A stretch of DNA of 64,000 nucleotides from Candidatus Nitrosopumilus sp. (GTDB lineage Archaea; Thermoproteota; Nitrososphaeria; Nitrososphaerales; Nitrosopumilaceae): the NCBI RefSeq assembly GCF_028278985.1, contig NZ_JANQTA010000018.1, positions 88,816 to 152,815 on the forward strand, given 5' to 3'. The translations under genes were made by a program, and so were the position numbers. Below are positions 1 through 8,302 of this stretch, in pieces. The first letter of the stretch is position 1. Every line of letters starts with the position of its first letter. A model generated the notes under the pieces. That model saw only the letters and a program-made list of their open reading frames with translations. It did no database searches and was not told where the DNA came from.

Positions 1-92
1 TAAATGACAATTTCAAAAATTATTCCAATGTTGATCGAATCCAAGAATTGTTAGCACTAGAAAAAAATTGGGCAGCAGGTTATATGCAATAA
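1..92 (+). CDS. C-terminal end of a gene cut by the window edge
   Basis: An open frame enters from the left edge (codon phase starts at base 3) and ends at TAA 90-92. About 29 residues are visible, ending in ...LEKNWAAGYMQ. There is no domain that I can recognise in so short a piece. It is followed 18 bases later by a plus-strand membrane protein gene, so the two may be co-transcribed. Confidence 0.5.
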   Translation, partial: NDNFKNYSNVDRIQELLALEKNWAAGYMQ

Positions 93-110
93 TTCAAAAA
101 TTCCTTTTAA

Positions 111-719
111 TTGAATCAAAAACTTGAGTCTCTGATTGTTTTTGGAGTGATGGCAGGAATCCTTTTACCTGTCAGATTGTTATTTGTTGAATTTGTCTCT
201 GATAGTTGGTTTGGTTCCCTTGGTGTTATCACTGTAGTTTCTCTAACTGTTGTAATTTTGGCTAAAAAACAAAAACTGGGATTTTTTGGTCACATGCTAG
301 AGCGCCAAATGTTTAATTTTCAAAAAGGTAAACGTATCTGGATTGTATTTGGAGAATCCGCATTTTTGTTATCAATTCTGGGTTTGATGATATTTGCTAT
401 AGACTATGGAAATTCTCTATCTGTTGAGAATTCTTTGGTTGGGAGCATGTCTACTGAAGAATTGATTGAGACTACCGAAGAACTTTCCCCAAATGATTGG
501 ATTTTTGGAATAATTATGGCTCCAATTGGATTTATCACTGCATTTCCAGAAATGAGTGTGGCCATAGCATCTATTGATCAAAAACTTGATGGATGGTTAA
601 TGCATTTTTACACTGTTGGATTTGTTGAATATCTTGAATTAGTTGGAATTTTAATCTACTATAAAATTTCATTCAGAAAAAAATCAATTATTGCACGATA
701 TGCAAAAACTGCAATCTAA
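111..719 (+). CDS. Hypothetical multi-pass membrane protein
   Basis: A 202-residue protein with a TTG start. Hydrophobic stretches near residues 8-27, 33-52, 80-98 and 129-150, plus one near 168-190, suggest four or five membrane segments, with a basic loop (KKQKLGFFGHMLERQ) between the second and third. I do not recognise the family. The ATG at codon 14 is an alternative start but would cut into the first helix. It ends 4 bases into a convergent minus-strand gene. Confidence 0.6.
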   Translation: MNQKLESLIVFGVMAGILLPVRLLFVEFVSDSWFGSLGVITVVSLTVVILAKKQKLGFFGHMLERQMFNFQKGKRIWIVFGESAFLLSILGLMIFAIDYGNSLSVENSLVGSMSTEELIETTEELSPNDWIFGIIMAPIGFITAFPEMSVAIASIDQKLDGWLMHFYTVGFVEYLELVGILIYYKISFRKKSIIARYAKTAI

Positions 720-1006
720 AATCCTTCTGGTGGCTTTTGTACAAAAACATTGCAAACAAGTGCATCTGTCTTCGAATCTCTGTACTGAACATTACAAGAA
801 AGGAATTTTCCCTTAAGGGCTTGCTCTAATTGTTCTTTTGTGGTATCTGAATATTGCGGTTTGTCAGGATCATCAATTTTTGCAATAATGATTTTCTCTG
901 TTTTCCCATATTCTTCTTTATTGTCTTTTCTTACATGGCTTACAACCATTCGAAATGCATTTCCAGCTAAAATCTCCATTACTGGACCACCGATTCCATC
1001 ACCCAT
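716..1006 (-). CDS. Small hypothetical protein
   Basis: A 96-residue soluble protein with no signal peptide. The N-terminus is glycine-rich (MGDGIGGPVMEIL) and the rest is a mix of charged and beta-like segments. Two cysteines lie in the last third. It sits 27 bases after the mqnD-like gene on the same strand and is probably co-transcribed with it. No family is recognised. The plus-strand ORF 840-1265 over this region is a shadow. Confidence 0.55.
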   Translation of the reverse strand: MGDGIGGPVMEILAGNAFRMVVSHVRKDNKEEYGKTEKIIIAKIDDPDKPQYSDTTKEQLEQALKGKFLSCNVQYRDSKTDALVCNVFVQKPPEGF

Positions 1007-1033
1007 TAATTTTAAAAAATTTTTGTTCTATAA

Positions 1034-1861
1034 TTACTTGGTGGCTATACTTAACTCAAAGTCTGGAACAAGATTTTTCTCTTTAGCCATTTCGAAGAGC
1101 TTTCTAATTGATTGCTCACCTGGTTCTCCCATGTTTACAGTAACTTTGTTAACGTACATTTTAACAAATTTCTCAATCAAATCTCTTGGTTTTCCTCTTG
1201 AATATTGCATTGCATATTCTAATGCATCATTAAGATTTTCCAATCCAAATTCAATGGATGCTTGAAGATATTTGTCAAATTTTACAATAGTGTCCATGCC
1301 TAAATCTGTCTTCATTACATTGATTCCAAGAGGAACTGGTAATCCATTAGTGGTTTTATCCCACCATTCTCCAACATCTAAAATTTTGACATTGCCTTCT
1401 TGTTCATATGATAATTGTGTCTCATGAATTACTAGTCCTGCATCTACTTTTCCTGATTTCACAGCTTCTGGAATGTCACTGAAATTCATCTCAACATAAT
1501 CAAATTTACCAATCATTAATTGAAGTAGTAAAAATGCTGATGTCATTTTACCTGGAATTGCAATCTTACATTTTTTAATTTCATCAATGCTCATCTGTTC
1601 TCTTGCAGTAACAATTGGACCGTATCCAATTCCAAAACTTCCTCCACTTCGTAAAATTGTGTACCCTGGAATGTATGCACATGCATGAACTGATACTGCA
1701 GTTACATCTAGCTGAGGATCTGTTGCCTTACGATTTAATTTCTCAATATCTTCTATTACGTGATTTACCTTAAAATCTGGAGAAGGAACTTTTCCTGTAA
1801 ACATTCCATAAAACATGAATGCATCATCTGAGTCTGGAGTATGTCCAACAGATATTTCCAT
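1034..1861 (-). CDS. mqnD: MqnD-like 1,4-dihydroxy-6-naphthoate synthase family protein
   Basis: A 275-residue protein of the MqnA/MqnD (DUF178) family. The N-terminus carries the family signature around HTPDSDDAFMFYG (residues 7-19), and a later GIGYGP segment also fits. MqnD converts cyclic de-hypoxanthine futalosine into 1,4-dihydroxy-6-naphthoate in the futalosine route to menaquinone. Thaumarchaeota are known to make menaquinones, and a UbiX-type gene in this window (20819) could serve the later decarboxylation. The fold is related to periplasmic solute-binding proteins, but there is no signal peptide, which argues for the cytosolic enzyme. The exact reaction is inferred. Confidence 0.75.
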   Translation of the reverse strand: MEISVGHTPDSDDAFMFYGMFTGKVPSPDFKVNHVIEDIEKLNRKATDPQLDVTAVSVHACAYIPGYTILRSGGSFGIGYGPIVTAREQMSIDEIKKCKIAIPGKMTSAFLLLQLMIGKFDYVEMNFSDIPEAVKSGKVDAGLVIHETQLSYEQEGNVKILDVGEWWDKTTNGLPVPLGINVMKTDLGMDTIVKFDKYLQASIEFGLENLNDALEYAMQYSRGKPRDLIEKFVKMYVNKVTVNMGEPGEQSIRKLFEMAKEKNLVPDFELSIATK

Positions 1862-1932
1862 ATCTGAGTAAAAATTTAGTCGTAATAAAAATCAAAACCT
1901 GTTTTCAAATCGTTTTTCTAATATATGTCTCA

Positions 1933-2853
1933 ATGATGATGAATCTTGTGAACACCATTACAGCATTTGAAAAGGATATGGAACTTCAAATCTCTTTACT
2001 AAAATCATTCAAGAAACAAAAACCAATTTCTAAAAATAATCAAAAAAATACTATATTTTCTGGCAGTGGAGATTCTTTGGTTTCTTCAATGATGGCTGAA
2101 TCTCTTTCTGATGGACTAGTTCGTGCAATGGACCCAATGGATTTGTATCGTAACAAATCTCTTGTAAAATCAAAAAATGTCTATTTTGTTTCAATTTCTG
2201 GAAATACTATTACTAACATCAAGACAGCATGTCATGCTAAACACTCAACAGCTATAACCGCAAAACCTGATAGTCGATTAGCCTCTGCCACGAATAATAC
2301 TATAATTTTGAATGCAGAAACTCATCATGTCTTTACTGCTGGAAGTATTTCGTTTTTAGAAAGTGCACTAACTTGCATGTCGTTAGTCAAAAATATCAAA
2401 ATTCCTAGAAATTCCAAACTCTTCTCAAAAGCAAAACGTGATTCTCAAAATCACCTCGTTTCAAAAAAGATCTATGTACTGGGGAGCCGATTCACTTTTC
2501 CTTTGGCAATGTATTGTGCTGCAAAATTTTATGAAATAATGGGTTATGATGCACATTATTGTAAAATTGAACAATTCTCTCACATGGAACTGTTCTCAGC
2601 AAAAAAAGGTGACACTGTAATTGTTTTTGAGGAAAAAAATCCTCATAATTCTCAATTAGTAAAAAATCTCAAAAAGGTTGGCATGAATGTGATCCACCCT
2701 TCAATCCCAACTGAGAAGATGTCCCAATTTCTCTATTGTACATTTTTTTCACAGTTTCTTGCTCTAAATGAGGCTAAAAGAAAACACAGAAGAGATTGTT
2801 ACTTTGTTACTGCAACAAAACTTCGAAATGTTAGCAATCAAATGATCTATTGA
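1933..2853 (+). CDS. SIS-domain sugar-phosphate isomerase/aminotransferase-like protein
   Basis: About 306 residues if started at the first of three consecutive ATG codons (1933). The ORF-track start at 1819 runs back into the divergent mqnD-like gene and is unlikely. FSGSGDS (residues 42-48) and VSISGNT (87-93) are the phosphosugar-binding loops of SIS domains, as in GlmS and phosphoglucose/phosphomannose isomerases. A second, weaker SIS-like half follows (VLGSRFTFPLAMYCAAKFYEI). The substrate cannot be told from the sequence. It lies just upstream of EF-2 on the same strand, but EF-2 has its own promoter. Confidence 0.7.
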   Translation: MMMNLVNTITAFEKDMELQISLLKSFKKQKPISKNNQKNTIFSGSGDSLVSSMMAESLSDGLVRAMDPMDLYRNKSLVKSKNVYFVSISGNTITNIKTACHAKHSTAITAKPDSRLASATNNTIILNAETHHVFTAGSISFLESALTCMSLVKNIKIPRNSKLFSKAKRDSQNHLVSKKIYVLGSRFTFPLAMYCAAKFYEIMGYDAHYCKIEQFSHMELFSAKKGDTVIVFEEKNPHNSQLVKNLKKVGMNVIHPSIPTEKMSQFLYCTFFSQFLALNEAKRKHRRDCYFVTATKLRNVSNQMIY

Positions 2854-2870
2854 TCTTTTCAAAGGCTAAG

Positions 2871-2880
2871 GTTTAATAGC
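2871..2880 (+). promoter_or_regulatory. TATA box of the EF-2 gene
   Basis: GTTTAATAGC, preceded by a purine-rich BRE-like AAGGCTAAG, is centred about 27 bases before the EF-2 ATG. This spacing implies a transcript starting at or just before the start codon (leaderless), which is common in this lineage. Confidence 0.6.
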
Positions 2881-2901
2881 TGAATACTTGGGTGTGCGAA
2901 T

Positions 2902-5094
2902 ATGGTAAAATTCAAGTCAACTGGTGAAGTTTTGAAAATTATCAAAAATAAGGATAATATCAGAAACTTTGGTGTTATTGCACACGTTGACCATGGAAAA
3001 ACTACCATGAGTGACAGTCTTTTAGCTTATTCTGGAATCATTGCTCCATCTGCAGCTGGTAAGGCATTAGCAATGGACTTTGATAAAGAAGAACAACAGA
3101 GAGGAATTACAATTTACCAAGCAAATGTTACATTACTTTTCCAACAAAAAGATAATGAATATGTCATTAACATGATTGATACCCCTGGACACGTAGACTT
3201 TAGTGGAAGGGTTATTCGTAGTCTTAGAGCAATTGATGGTGCAGTAGTTGTATGTGATGCAGTTGAAGGTATCATGACTCAAACTGAAACTGTAACAAGA
3301 ATGGCACTTGAAGAAAGAGTCAAACCAGTTTTGTTTATCAACAAAGTCGACAGACTCATCAAAGAACTCAGATTAACTCCTGAAAAAATGCAGCAACAAT
3401 TAGCTGAAGTAGTTTCCAACTTTAATCAATTAATTGACACATATGCTGAACCTGAATACAAAGAAAAATGGAAAGTTTCAATCCAGGATGCAAGTGTTAC
3501 CTTTGGTTCTGCTAAAGATAGATGGGCAATCAATGTCGACTTGATGAAAGAACGTGGTATCACATTCAAAGATGTAATTGATGCTTATGAAAATGAAAAA
3601 GTAGCTGATTTAGTAGAAAAAGCACCACTGGCTGATGCAGTTTTGGGCATGGTAGTAAAACATCATCCTGCACCATATGAGGCTGTAAAATACAGAATTC
3701 CACAAATTTGGAAAGGTGATTTAGATTCAGATGTTGGTAAAGCATTACTTGCATGTAGTGATGATGGACCAACAATTATGATGATTGTAAACATGGTATT
3801 AGATCCAGCGGCAGGTCCTGTTGCAATTGGAAGATTGTTTTCAGGAACCATCAAAGATGGGCAAACAATTAACATCATTGATGAAAAGCGTGAAGGAAGA
3901 GTTCAATCTGTCAACTTCTTTATGGGAAACCAAAGAGAACAAGTTGGAGAATTAGGTGCTGGAAATATTCCTGCATTACTTGGATTAACTGAAGCTAGAG
4001 CTGGAAATACTCTATCTACTGTAAAAGGCATTCCGATGTTTGAAGGTGTAAAGTATGTTTCAGAACCTGTTGTTCAAGTTGCAATTGAACCAAAACATCC
4101 AAAAGATTTACCTAAACTTGTCGAAATTCTAAAGCAACTAACCATTGAGGATCCAAACTTGATTGTAAAAATTGATGAGGAAAGTGGTGAAACAATTGTT
4201 GCCGGAATGGGTGTATTGCACCTTGATGTTGCAACTCATAGAATTCAAGATGCAAAATGTGAGATTGTAACTTCAGAACCTTTGATTAACTATAGAGAAA
4301 CAGTTAAAGCTCCATGTGAGCCAATCATGTCTAAATCTCCAAATAGACACAATAAAATTTTCATGAAAGTAGAGCCATTGGAACCTGAAATTGCTCATAT
4401 GCTAAGAACTGGTGAAATCAGTGATATGAAAGATAAAAAAGTTGTAGCAGATTTACTAAAGAAAGCAGGATGGGATACTGACACAATTAAGAGAGTTATG
4501 AAATTTGATTCTCGTGGAAATGTTTTGATTAATGGAACCAAAGGTGTTCAATTTGTTCAAGAATCAACTGATTCAATCAATTCTGGATTTGATGAAGTGA
4601 TGAAAGAAGGTCCTCTTTGTAAAGAACAGATGAGAGATTGTAAATTCACATTTACTCACTTTGTTCCTCACGAGGACACTGCACACAGAGGTCTATCTCA
4701 ATTAGGTCCTGCATCACGACGTGCATGTACTGGTGCATTACTAACTGCAGGAACTGCAATTTTAGAGCCTACATTGGCAATTGAAGTAAGAGTTCCTACT
4801 GATTTAGTGGGAAATGTTGCAACTGTATTGTCTGGTAAACGAGGTAAAGTTCTTGATATGTCTCAAAAAGGTGCATCAAGCATTGTTACTGGTGAGATCC
4901 CTGCTTCTGAAACCTTTACTCTTTCTGAAGAAATGAGAGGTCAGACTGCAGGTCGTGCTACTTGGAATACTTCATTTAAAGAATGGACTGAAGTGCCAAA
5001 ATCTATGCTGGCAACAGCTGTTGCAGATATCAGAAAGAGAAAAGGTCTTGCTCCAGAACCACCAGGTGCAAATGAATTCATTGATAAAGAATGA
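2902..5094 (+). CDS. fusA: Translation elongation factor 2 (aEF-2)
   Basis: A 730-residue GTPase that moves tRNA and mRNA through the ribosome. The G1 loop AHVDHGKT (27-34), G3 DTPGH (93-97) and G4 NKVD (147-150) are intact, as is the switch I segment QQRGITI. The length is standard for archaeal EF-2. In domain IV, HEDTAHRGLSQ contains the histidine (about residue 595) that is converted to diphthamide in archaea and eukaryotes. The ATG start is supported by the TATA-like box 27 bases upstream. A 46-residue gene follows after 17 bases. Confidence 0.97.
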   Translation: MVKFKSTGEVLKIIKNKDNIRNFGVIAHVDHGKTTMSDSLLAYSGIIAPSAAGKALAMDFDKEEQQRGITIYQANVTLLFQQKDNEYVINMIDTPGHVDFSGRVIRSLRAIDGAVVVCDAVEGIMTQTETVTRMALEERVKPVLFINKVDRLIKELRLTPEKMQQQLAEVVSNFNQLIDTYAEPEYKEKWKVSIQDASVTFGSAKDRWAINVDLMKERGITFKDVIDAYENEKVADLVEKAPLADAVLGMVVKHHPAPYEAVKYRIPQIWKGDLDSDVGKALLACSDDGPTIMMIVNMVLDPAAGPVAIGRLFSGTIKDGQTINIIDEKREGRVQSVNFFMGNQREQVGELGAGNIPALLGLTEARAGNTLSTVKGIPMFEGVKYVSEPVVQVAIEPKHPKDLPKLVEILKQLTIEDPNLIVKIDEESGETIVAGMGVLHLDVATHRIQDAKCEIVTSEPLINYRETVKAPCEPIMSKSPNRHNKIFMKVEPLEPEIAHMLRTGEISDMKDKKVVADLLKKAGWDTDTIKRVMKFDSRGNVLINGTKGVQFVQESTDSINSGFDEVMKEGPLCKEQMRDCKFTFTHFVPHEDTAHRGLSQLGPASRRACTGALLTAGTAILEPTLAIEVRVPTDLVGNVATVLSGKRGKVLDMSQKGASSIVTGEIPASETFTLSEEMRGQTAGRATWNTSFKEWTEVPKSMLATAVADIRKRKGLAPEPPGANEFIDKE

Positions 5095-5111
5095 CTTCCT
5101 AGTATACTATC

Positions 5112-5252
5112 ATGTCTGAAGATTCCAAAAGTCCTGCTGAATTACTAAAAGAAGAACAAGATCTATTGTTGGCAGAGATTAAAGAGAAAGCAGAAAAAAG
5201 AAAACATGCAATGAATCCAGACCAAGATCCTGACAATGAATATGTCAAGTAA
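5112..5252 (+). CDS. Small charged helical protein (46 aa)
   Basis: Too short for the ORF track. It starts MSEDSKSPAELLKEEQD and ends DPDNEYVK. The whole protein is acidic/basic and predicted helical, without cysteines or membrane segments. It lies 17 bases after EF-2 on the same strand and may be read through from it. No family is recognised. Confidence 0.55.
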   Translation: MSEDSKSPAELLKEEQDLLLAEIKEKAEKRKHAMNPDQDPDNEYVK

Positions 5253-5254
5253 TT

Positions 5255-5749
5255 TTATTCGGTAATTTCCTTAAACTCGTTTAACTTTTTAATTTCTTGA
5301 AAATCCAAATCTTGTTTTGCTTTTGCTTTTATTGAAAAATCTAATTTGATTGCCTTTTCTAAAACTATCAAACCTTCTTTGATATTTTGCATTTTAACTA
5401 GCGTTGATGCTTTATTGTATAATGTTGTAGCGTTGTTTGGTTTTGATTCAAGAACTTTTTCATAGCAATCTAGTGCAGATTGGAATTCGTTTTCAAAATG
5501 ATGTGATAATCCTTTGTTCAACCAAGCAAGCAAGTTTTGATTATCCTGAGTTAAGACTTTATCATAATGAATTATTGCTTGCTGATATCTCGCTAGTTTT
5601 CCTAATATGTGGCCTTTTTTCAATAATGCTTCTACATTATTTGGTTCTTGAGATAAAATTTTATCATAGACAACTGATGCCTCTTTTGGATTTCCCAAAT
5701 TAAGTAATGTTTGTCCCTCTTCTAATAATCTCTCAACATTATTTTCCAT
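5255..5749 (-). CDS. TPR-repeat protein
   Basis: A 164-residue soluble protein made almost entirely of tetratricopeptide repeats. Four 34-residue units can be seen with the usual pattern (GQTLLNLGNPKEASVVYDKIL, GHILGKLARYQQAIIHYDKVL, GLSHHFENEFQSALDCYEKVL, ASTLVKMQNIKEGLIVLEKAI); each is followed by a P/N-containing turn. TPR proteins act as protein-binding scaffolds, and the partner is unknown. It converges with the small gene after EF-2, leaving only 2 bases between the stops. Confidence 0.85.
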   Translation of the reverse strand: MENNVERLLEEGQTLLNLGNPKEASVVYDKILSQEPNNVEALLKKGHILGKLARYQQAIIHYDKVLTQDNQNLLAWLNKGLSHHFENEFQSALDCYEKVLESKPNNATTLYNKASTLVKMQNIKEGLIVLEKAIKLDFSIKAKAKQDLDFQEIKKLNEFKEITE

Positions 5750-5940
5750 GATTCATTCAAATGTTATGTTTTAATGAAATTTGTGATTATGATGAGATTG
5801 AGTGATTTCTCACCCTGTCTCCCATGTGTGTTAGGTGATTTGTCTTTCAAAATTTGTATTTAATACTGATGGACGATTTCTCTGTATTGGGAATTTTTCG
5901 AAGACCTTATTTCATATGATTTTCTATCTAATTTTGACTC

Positions 5941-6084
5941 ATGAGTGCTGCTGATAAGTACTGGAACAAACGCTTCAAAAAAGAACTTGTTGAGGAAGAA
6001 GACAGGCTTAAACAAGAAATTGATCAGGCTGTAAAAAAGAAACTTGCTGAAATCGATGAGGATTCTGAGACTGAGTCAAACTAA
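5941..6084 (+). CDS. Small coiled-coil-like protein (47 aa)
   Basis: Not in the ORF track. The sequence starts MSAADKYWNKRFKKELVEEE and is almost wholly charged and helical, ending in an acidic tail. There are no cysteines or membrane segments. The gene stands alone behind a 190-base gap in which nothing else was recognised. The function is unknown. Confidence 0.5.
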   Translation: MSAADKYWNKRFKKELVEEEDRLKQEIDQAVKKKLAEIDEDSETESN

Positions 6085-6140
6085 ATTAGTAATTATCAAT
6101 TTTCTTTACCATTTCTCCTTAATAATCAACCTAGAGATTG

Positions 6141-6152
6141 TAGGTCGACCTA
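6141..6152. promoter_or_regulatory. 12-bp perfect palindrome in front of a wHTH gene
   Basis: TAGGTCGACCTA is a perfect 12-base palindrome ending 6 bases before the ATG of the winged-helix protein at 6159. It would overlap the transcription start of a leaderless message, so binding there would block transcription. Autoregulation by the downstream protein is an inference. Confidence 0.4.
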
Positions 6153-6158
6153 GGAAAA

Positions 6159-6734
6159 ATGAGTCGATTAGAGCCTGAATTAGAACTACATGAGCGTGAA
6201 AGGATTGTTTTAGAGACAATTCGAGAAAACCCCACTTTGCATCATAATGCATTACTCCATCTGATTGTTCCAAAATTTATGGCCAAAACAACTTTTGAGA
6301 AGACACGAAATTCGCTTATTGATAAAGATATGATTTATGTGGAAATAAAACAAAACATGAAATTTTATCATCCTACAGAAAATTTTGAACATGTTTCACA
6401 TCAACACATTGAACGAAATACAAGTAACTTATTTCATGACCTAAAATCTCAAATAAGAAAATTAGATACTGATTTTTCTCACAAGGATATTGATGAAAAA
6501 ATATCATTGTCAAAAAATTTACTGTATTCATTATTGCTAACAGATAACGGTTTTACAATTTTAGATTCTGCAAAAAATCCAAAGAAAACACTTTATCGTG
6601 ATGAACACTTGACAATACAACAATTGATGTTCAAAATTTTTGAAATAATTAGAAACGATAAAGATTCCTCATTAATTTTTCCACCAATAATGAGTAGTTT
6701 AGGAATGCGTTTACCTCAATTGCAGAATAAATAG
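6159..6734 (+). CDS. Putative winged-helix DNA-binding protein
   Basis: A 191-residue protein. The first about 80 residues fit a winged helix: ERERIVLETIRENPTLHHNA gives helices 1-2, KTTFEKTRNSLIDKDMI the recognition helix, and YVEIKQNMKFYHPT the wing. The remaining helical part could be a dimerisation or sensing domain, and no ligand motif is visible. A 12-bp palindrome lies immediately before the start and may be its own operator. Specific family unknown. Confidence 0.6.
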   Translation: MSRLEPELELHERERIVLETIRENPTLHHNALLHLIVPKFMAKTTFEKTRNSLIDKDMIYVEIKQNMKFYHPTENFEHVSHQHIERNTSNLFHDLKSQIRKLDTDFSHKDIDEKISLSKNLLYSLLLTDNGFTILDSAKNPKKTLYRDEHLTIQQLMFKIFEIIRNDKDSSLIFPPIMSSLGMRLPQLQNK

Positions 6735-6777
6735 TTATTTCATCTAGTTATTTATTCAAGTACGTTTTTGGAATATT

Positions 6778-7008
6778 ATGGGATTACTCTATACAAAATT
6801 CTATTTGGATTTTGATGAAGTAGAATGGAAACAAATCTCCAACGATCCTGTGGTTTTTCAAACAGTAAAAGACTCTGTTTCATTGGAAATAGAAGATACT
6901 TCTCACAAATTTTACAAATTAAATTTTAAAGAAGGTGGAAAAATCAAGTTATTACGTGTCACAGGAAAATTTCGTCTAATCTGGGATGATGAAGACGTTT
7001 TAGACTAA
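6778..7008 (+). CDS. Small hypothetical protein (76 aa)
   Basis: A soluble acidic protein, MGLLYTKFYLDFDEVEW at the N-terminus and ending in WDDEDVLD. It is predicted to be mainly beta with one helix. No cysteines or membrane segments and no recognised family. It lies 43 bases after the wHTH gene on the same strand. Confidence 0.5.
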   Translation: MGLLYTKFYLDFDEVEWKQISNDPVVFQTVKDSVSLEIEDTSHKFYKLNFKEGGKIKLLRVTGKFRLIWDDEDVLD

Positions 7009-7041
7009 AAAATTATAACCAGCAATTCTATCTTTTGAATT

Positions 7042-7272
7042 ATGTCACTTCAAAATGAAATTTCTGAAATTCAGAATAGTTTTGATAATGTATCTTCTGA
7101 CAAATTTTTAGAAGTTTTATCTAAAATCAAGCCTGAATTAAAGAGTTCCTTGACTTCAGAATACCTACAAGGTAAAATTGACAAAGTCAAGGCTGAATCT
7201 GATGAAAATGAAAAAAAGAAATTGTGCAAATCCTTGATGCCTTATTTAGATTGGTATCAAAAGGGTCAGTAA
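7042..7272 (+). CDS. Small helical hypothetical protein (76 aa)
   Basis: All-helical, charged protein (MSLQNEISEIQNSFDNV... to ...LDWYQKGQ). It is 33 bases downstream of the previous small gene and is likely in the same transcript. Its stop nearly abuts the convergent gene at 7274. Function unknown. Confidence 0.5.
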   Translation: MSLQNEISEIQNSFDNVSSDKFLEVLSKIKPELKSSLTSEYLQGKIDKVKAESDENEKKKLCKSLMPYLDWYQKGQ

Positions 7273-7273
7273 A

Positions 7274-7699
7274 TTATTCTGAAAACTGTTTTATTTTCTT
7301 TAATGCTTTGTTGATTATCTCAAGATCATTTGTAGCTTCTTCCATATCTCCGACTAGATTGACGAAATATTCGTGACCGTAATCTTGAGCTTTGTGAATA
7401 TCTGCCTCGTAGCATTGTAATGCTTTTTCTAAAAATGGAATCTCATCTACTAATTTGTTTGTAGATTGAATGTCTTCTAAACTATTTTTGATTTTTTCAA
7501 CTGTTTCATCAATTTTTGGAACTGTTTTGACTGCTTGTTGATGAAGAACTGACGCGAACATTGCAGCTGCATCTTTTAATTCTGGACTATTTCCTAATGT
7601 CTTCAATCTTTTTTTATAATGTTGTAGTGCTTTAAGGACAATTTCGTATCCTCCTTCATCTTTGAGAAATATTGCACCTAGCCAAACTTTTTCAGACAA
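7274..7699 (-). CDS. Helical hypothetical protein (141 aa)
   Basis: A soluble helical protein that looks like two long helical hairpins: ALQHYKKRLKTLGNSPELKDAA and EKALQCYEADIHKAQDYGHEY. The size and pattern suggest a four-helix bundle, but I do not recognise the family. It is transcribed toward the small plus-strand genes. Confidence 0.55.
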   Translation of the reverse strand: MSEKVWLGAIFLKDEGGYEIVLKALQHYKKRLKTLGNSPELKDAAAMFASVLHQQAVKTVPKIDETVEKIKNSLEDIQSTNKLVDEIPFLEKALQCYEADIHKAQDYGHEYFVNLVGDMEEATNDLEIINKALKKIKQFSE

Positions 7700-7823
7700 T
7701 TCAAATGATCTTTTTTTCCATACTATAATTTCGTTGCCTCTTTAGCACTAGTATGATTCCTACTTGTTGCTAATATATCAGAAAACCGTAGATTGGATAT
7801 TGAAACTAAAGAATGAATTTGGG

Positions 7824-7991
7824 ATGAATATATTGTTGGCCCATTGTCCAAACTGTGATTCTAGTTCTTTGTATTGTGGAACGATCCCAACTGCAATTAA
7901 GAGTCTTGCAAATAAAGAAGTTCTTTTTTGTAAGGCATGTAAATTCGTTATTTCAGTTGACGAATACAAGAAAATGCTTTGGCACGTCTAG
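7824..7991 (+). CDS. Small zinc-ribbon-like protein
   Basis: The ORF runs from a TTG at 7764, but the ATG at 7824 (codon 21, MNILLAHCPNC) is the likely start, giving 55 residues. A CPNC pair, a lone Cys (YCG) and a CKAC pair can form a zinc ribbon. Proteins of this size are often nucleic-acid or protein adaptors. It overlaps the convergent gene by 4 bases. The role is unknown. Confidence 0.55.
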   Translation: MNILLAHCPNCDSSSLYCGTIPTAIKSLANKEVLFCKACKFVISVDEYKKMLWHV

Positions 7992-8212
7992 GTGTCATAA
8001 TTTTCTTTAATTTGAGGCTCATTTCTACTAATCAAAAATAGAATTACTCCTCCTAATGTTGCACCCATTCCAATTAATCCCACAAATGTACCCGTATTCT
8101 TTACTAGTCTTAGGTTGGGATCTGTCTCTCCTACCTCTATTGAATAAAACATTATCAATCCTACAATAAACATACAAATTCCAACAATTATGATGATTTT
8201 TCTAGTATTCAT
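7988..8212 (-). CDS. Small two-helix membrane protein (74 aa)
   Basis: Two hydrophobic segments (residues 5-25 and 42-63) are separated by a short loop with VGETDPNLRLVK. A basic N-terminus (MNTRK) suggests N-in topology. The acidic tail would lie on the same side as the N-terminus. No family recognised. Confidence 0.55.
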   Translation of the reverse strand: MNTRKIIIIVGICMFIVGLIMFYSIEVGETDPNLRLVKNTGTFVGLIGMGATLGGVILFLISRNEPQIKENYDT

Positions 8213-8302
8213 ACTTCTTTGACTAATCGGTAATTAATAAACTCCAAATCTAGTTTTGTTTGTTTTAGTGAACATAGTAAACTCTTTTAATTAAACAAAT
8301 CT

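Noticed and set aside
1034-1861. ABC transporter solute-binding protein
   Set aside because: The fold is related, but there is no signal peptide or transporter gene, and the HTPDSDDAFM signature favours MqnD.
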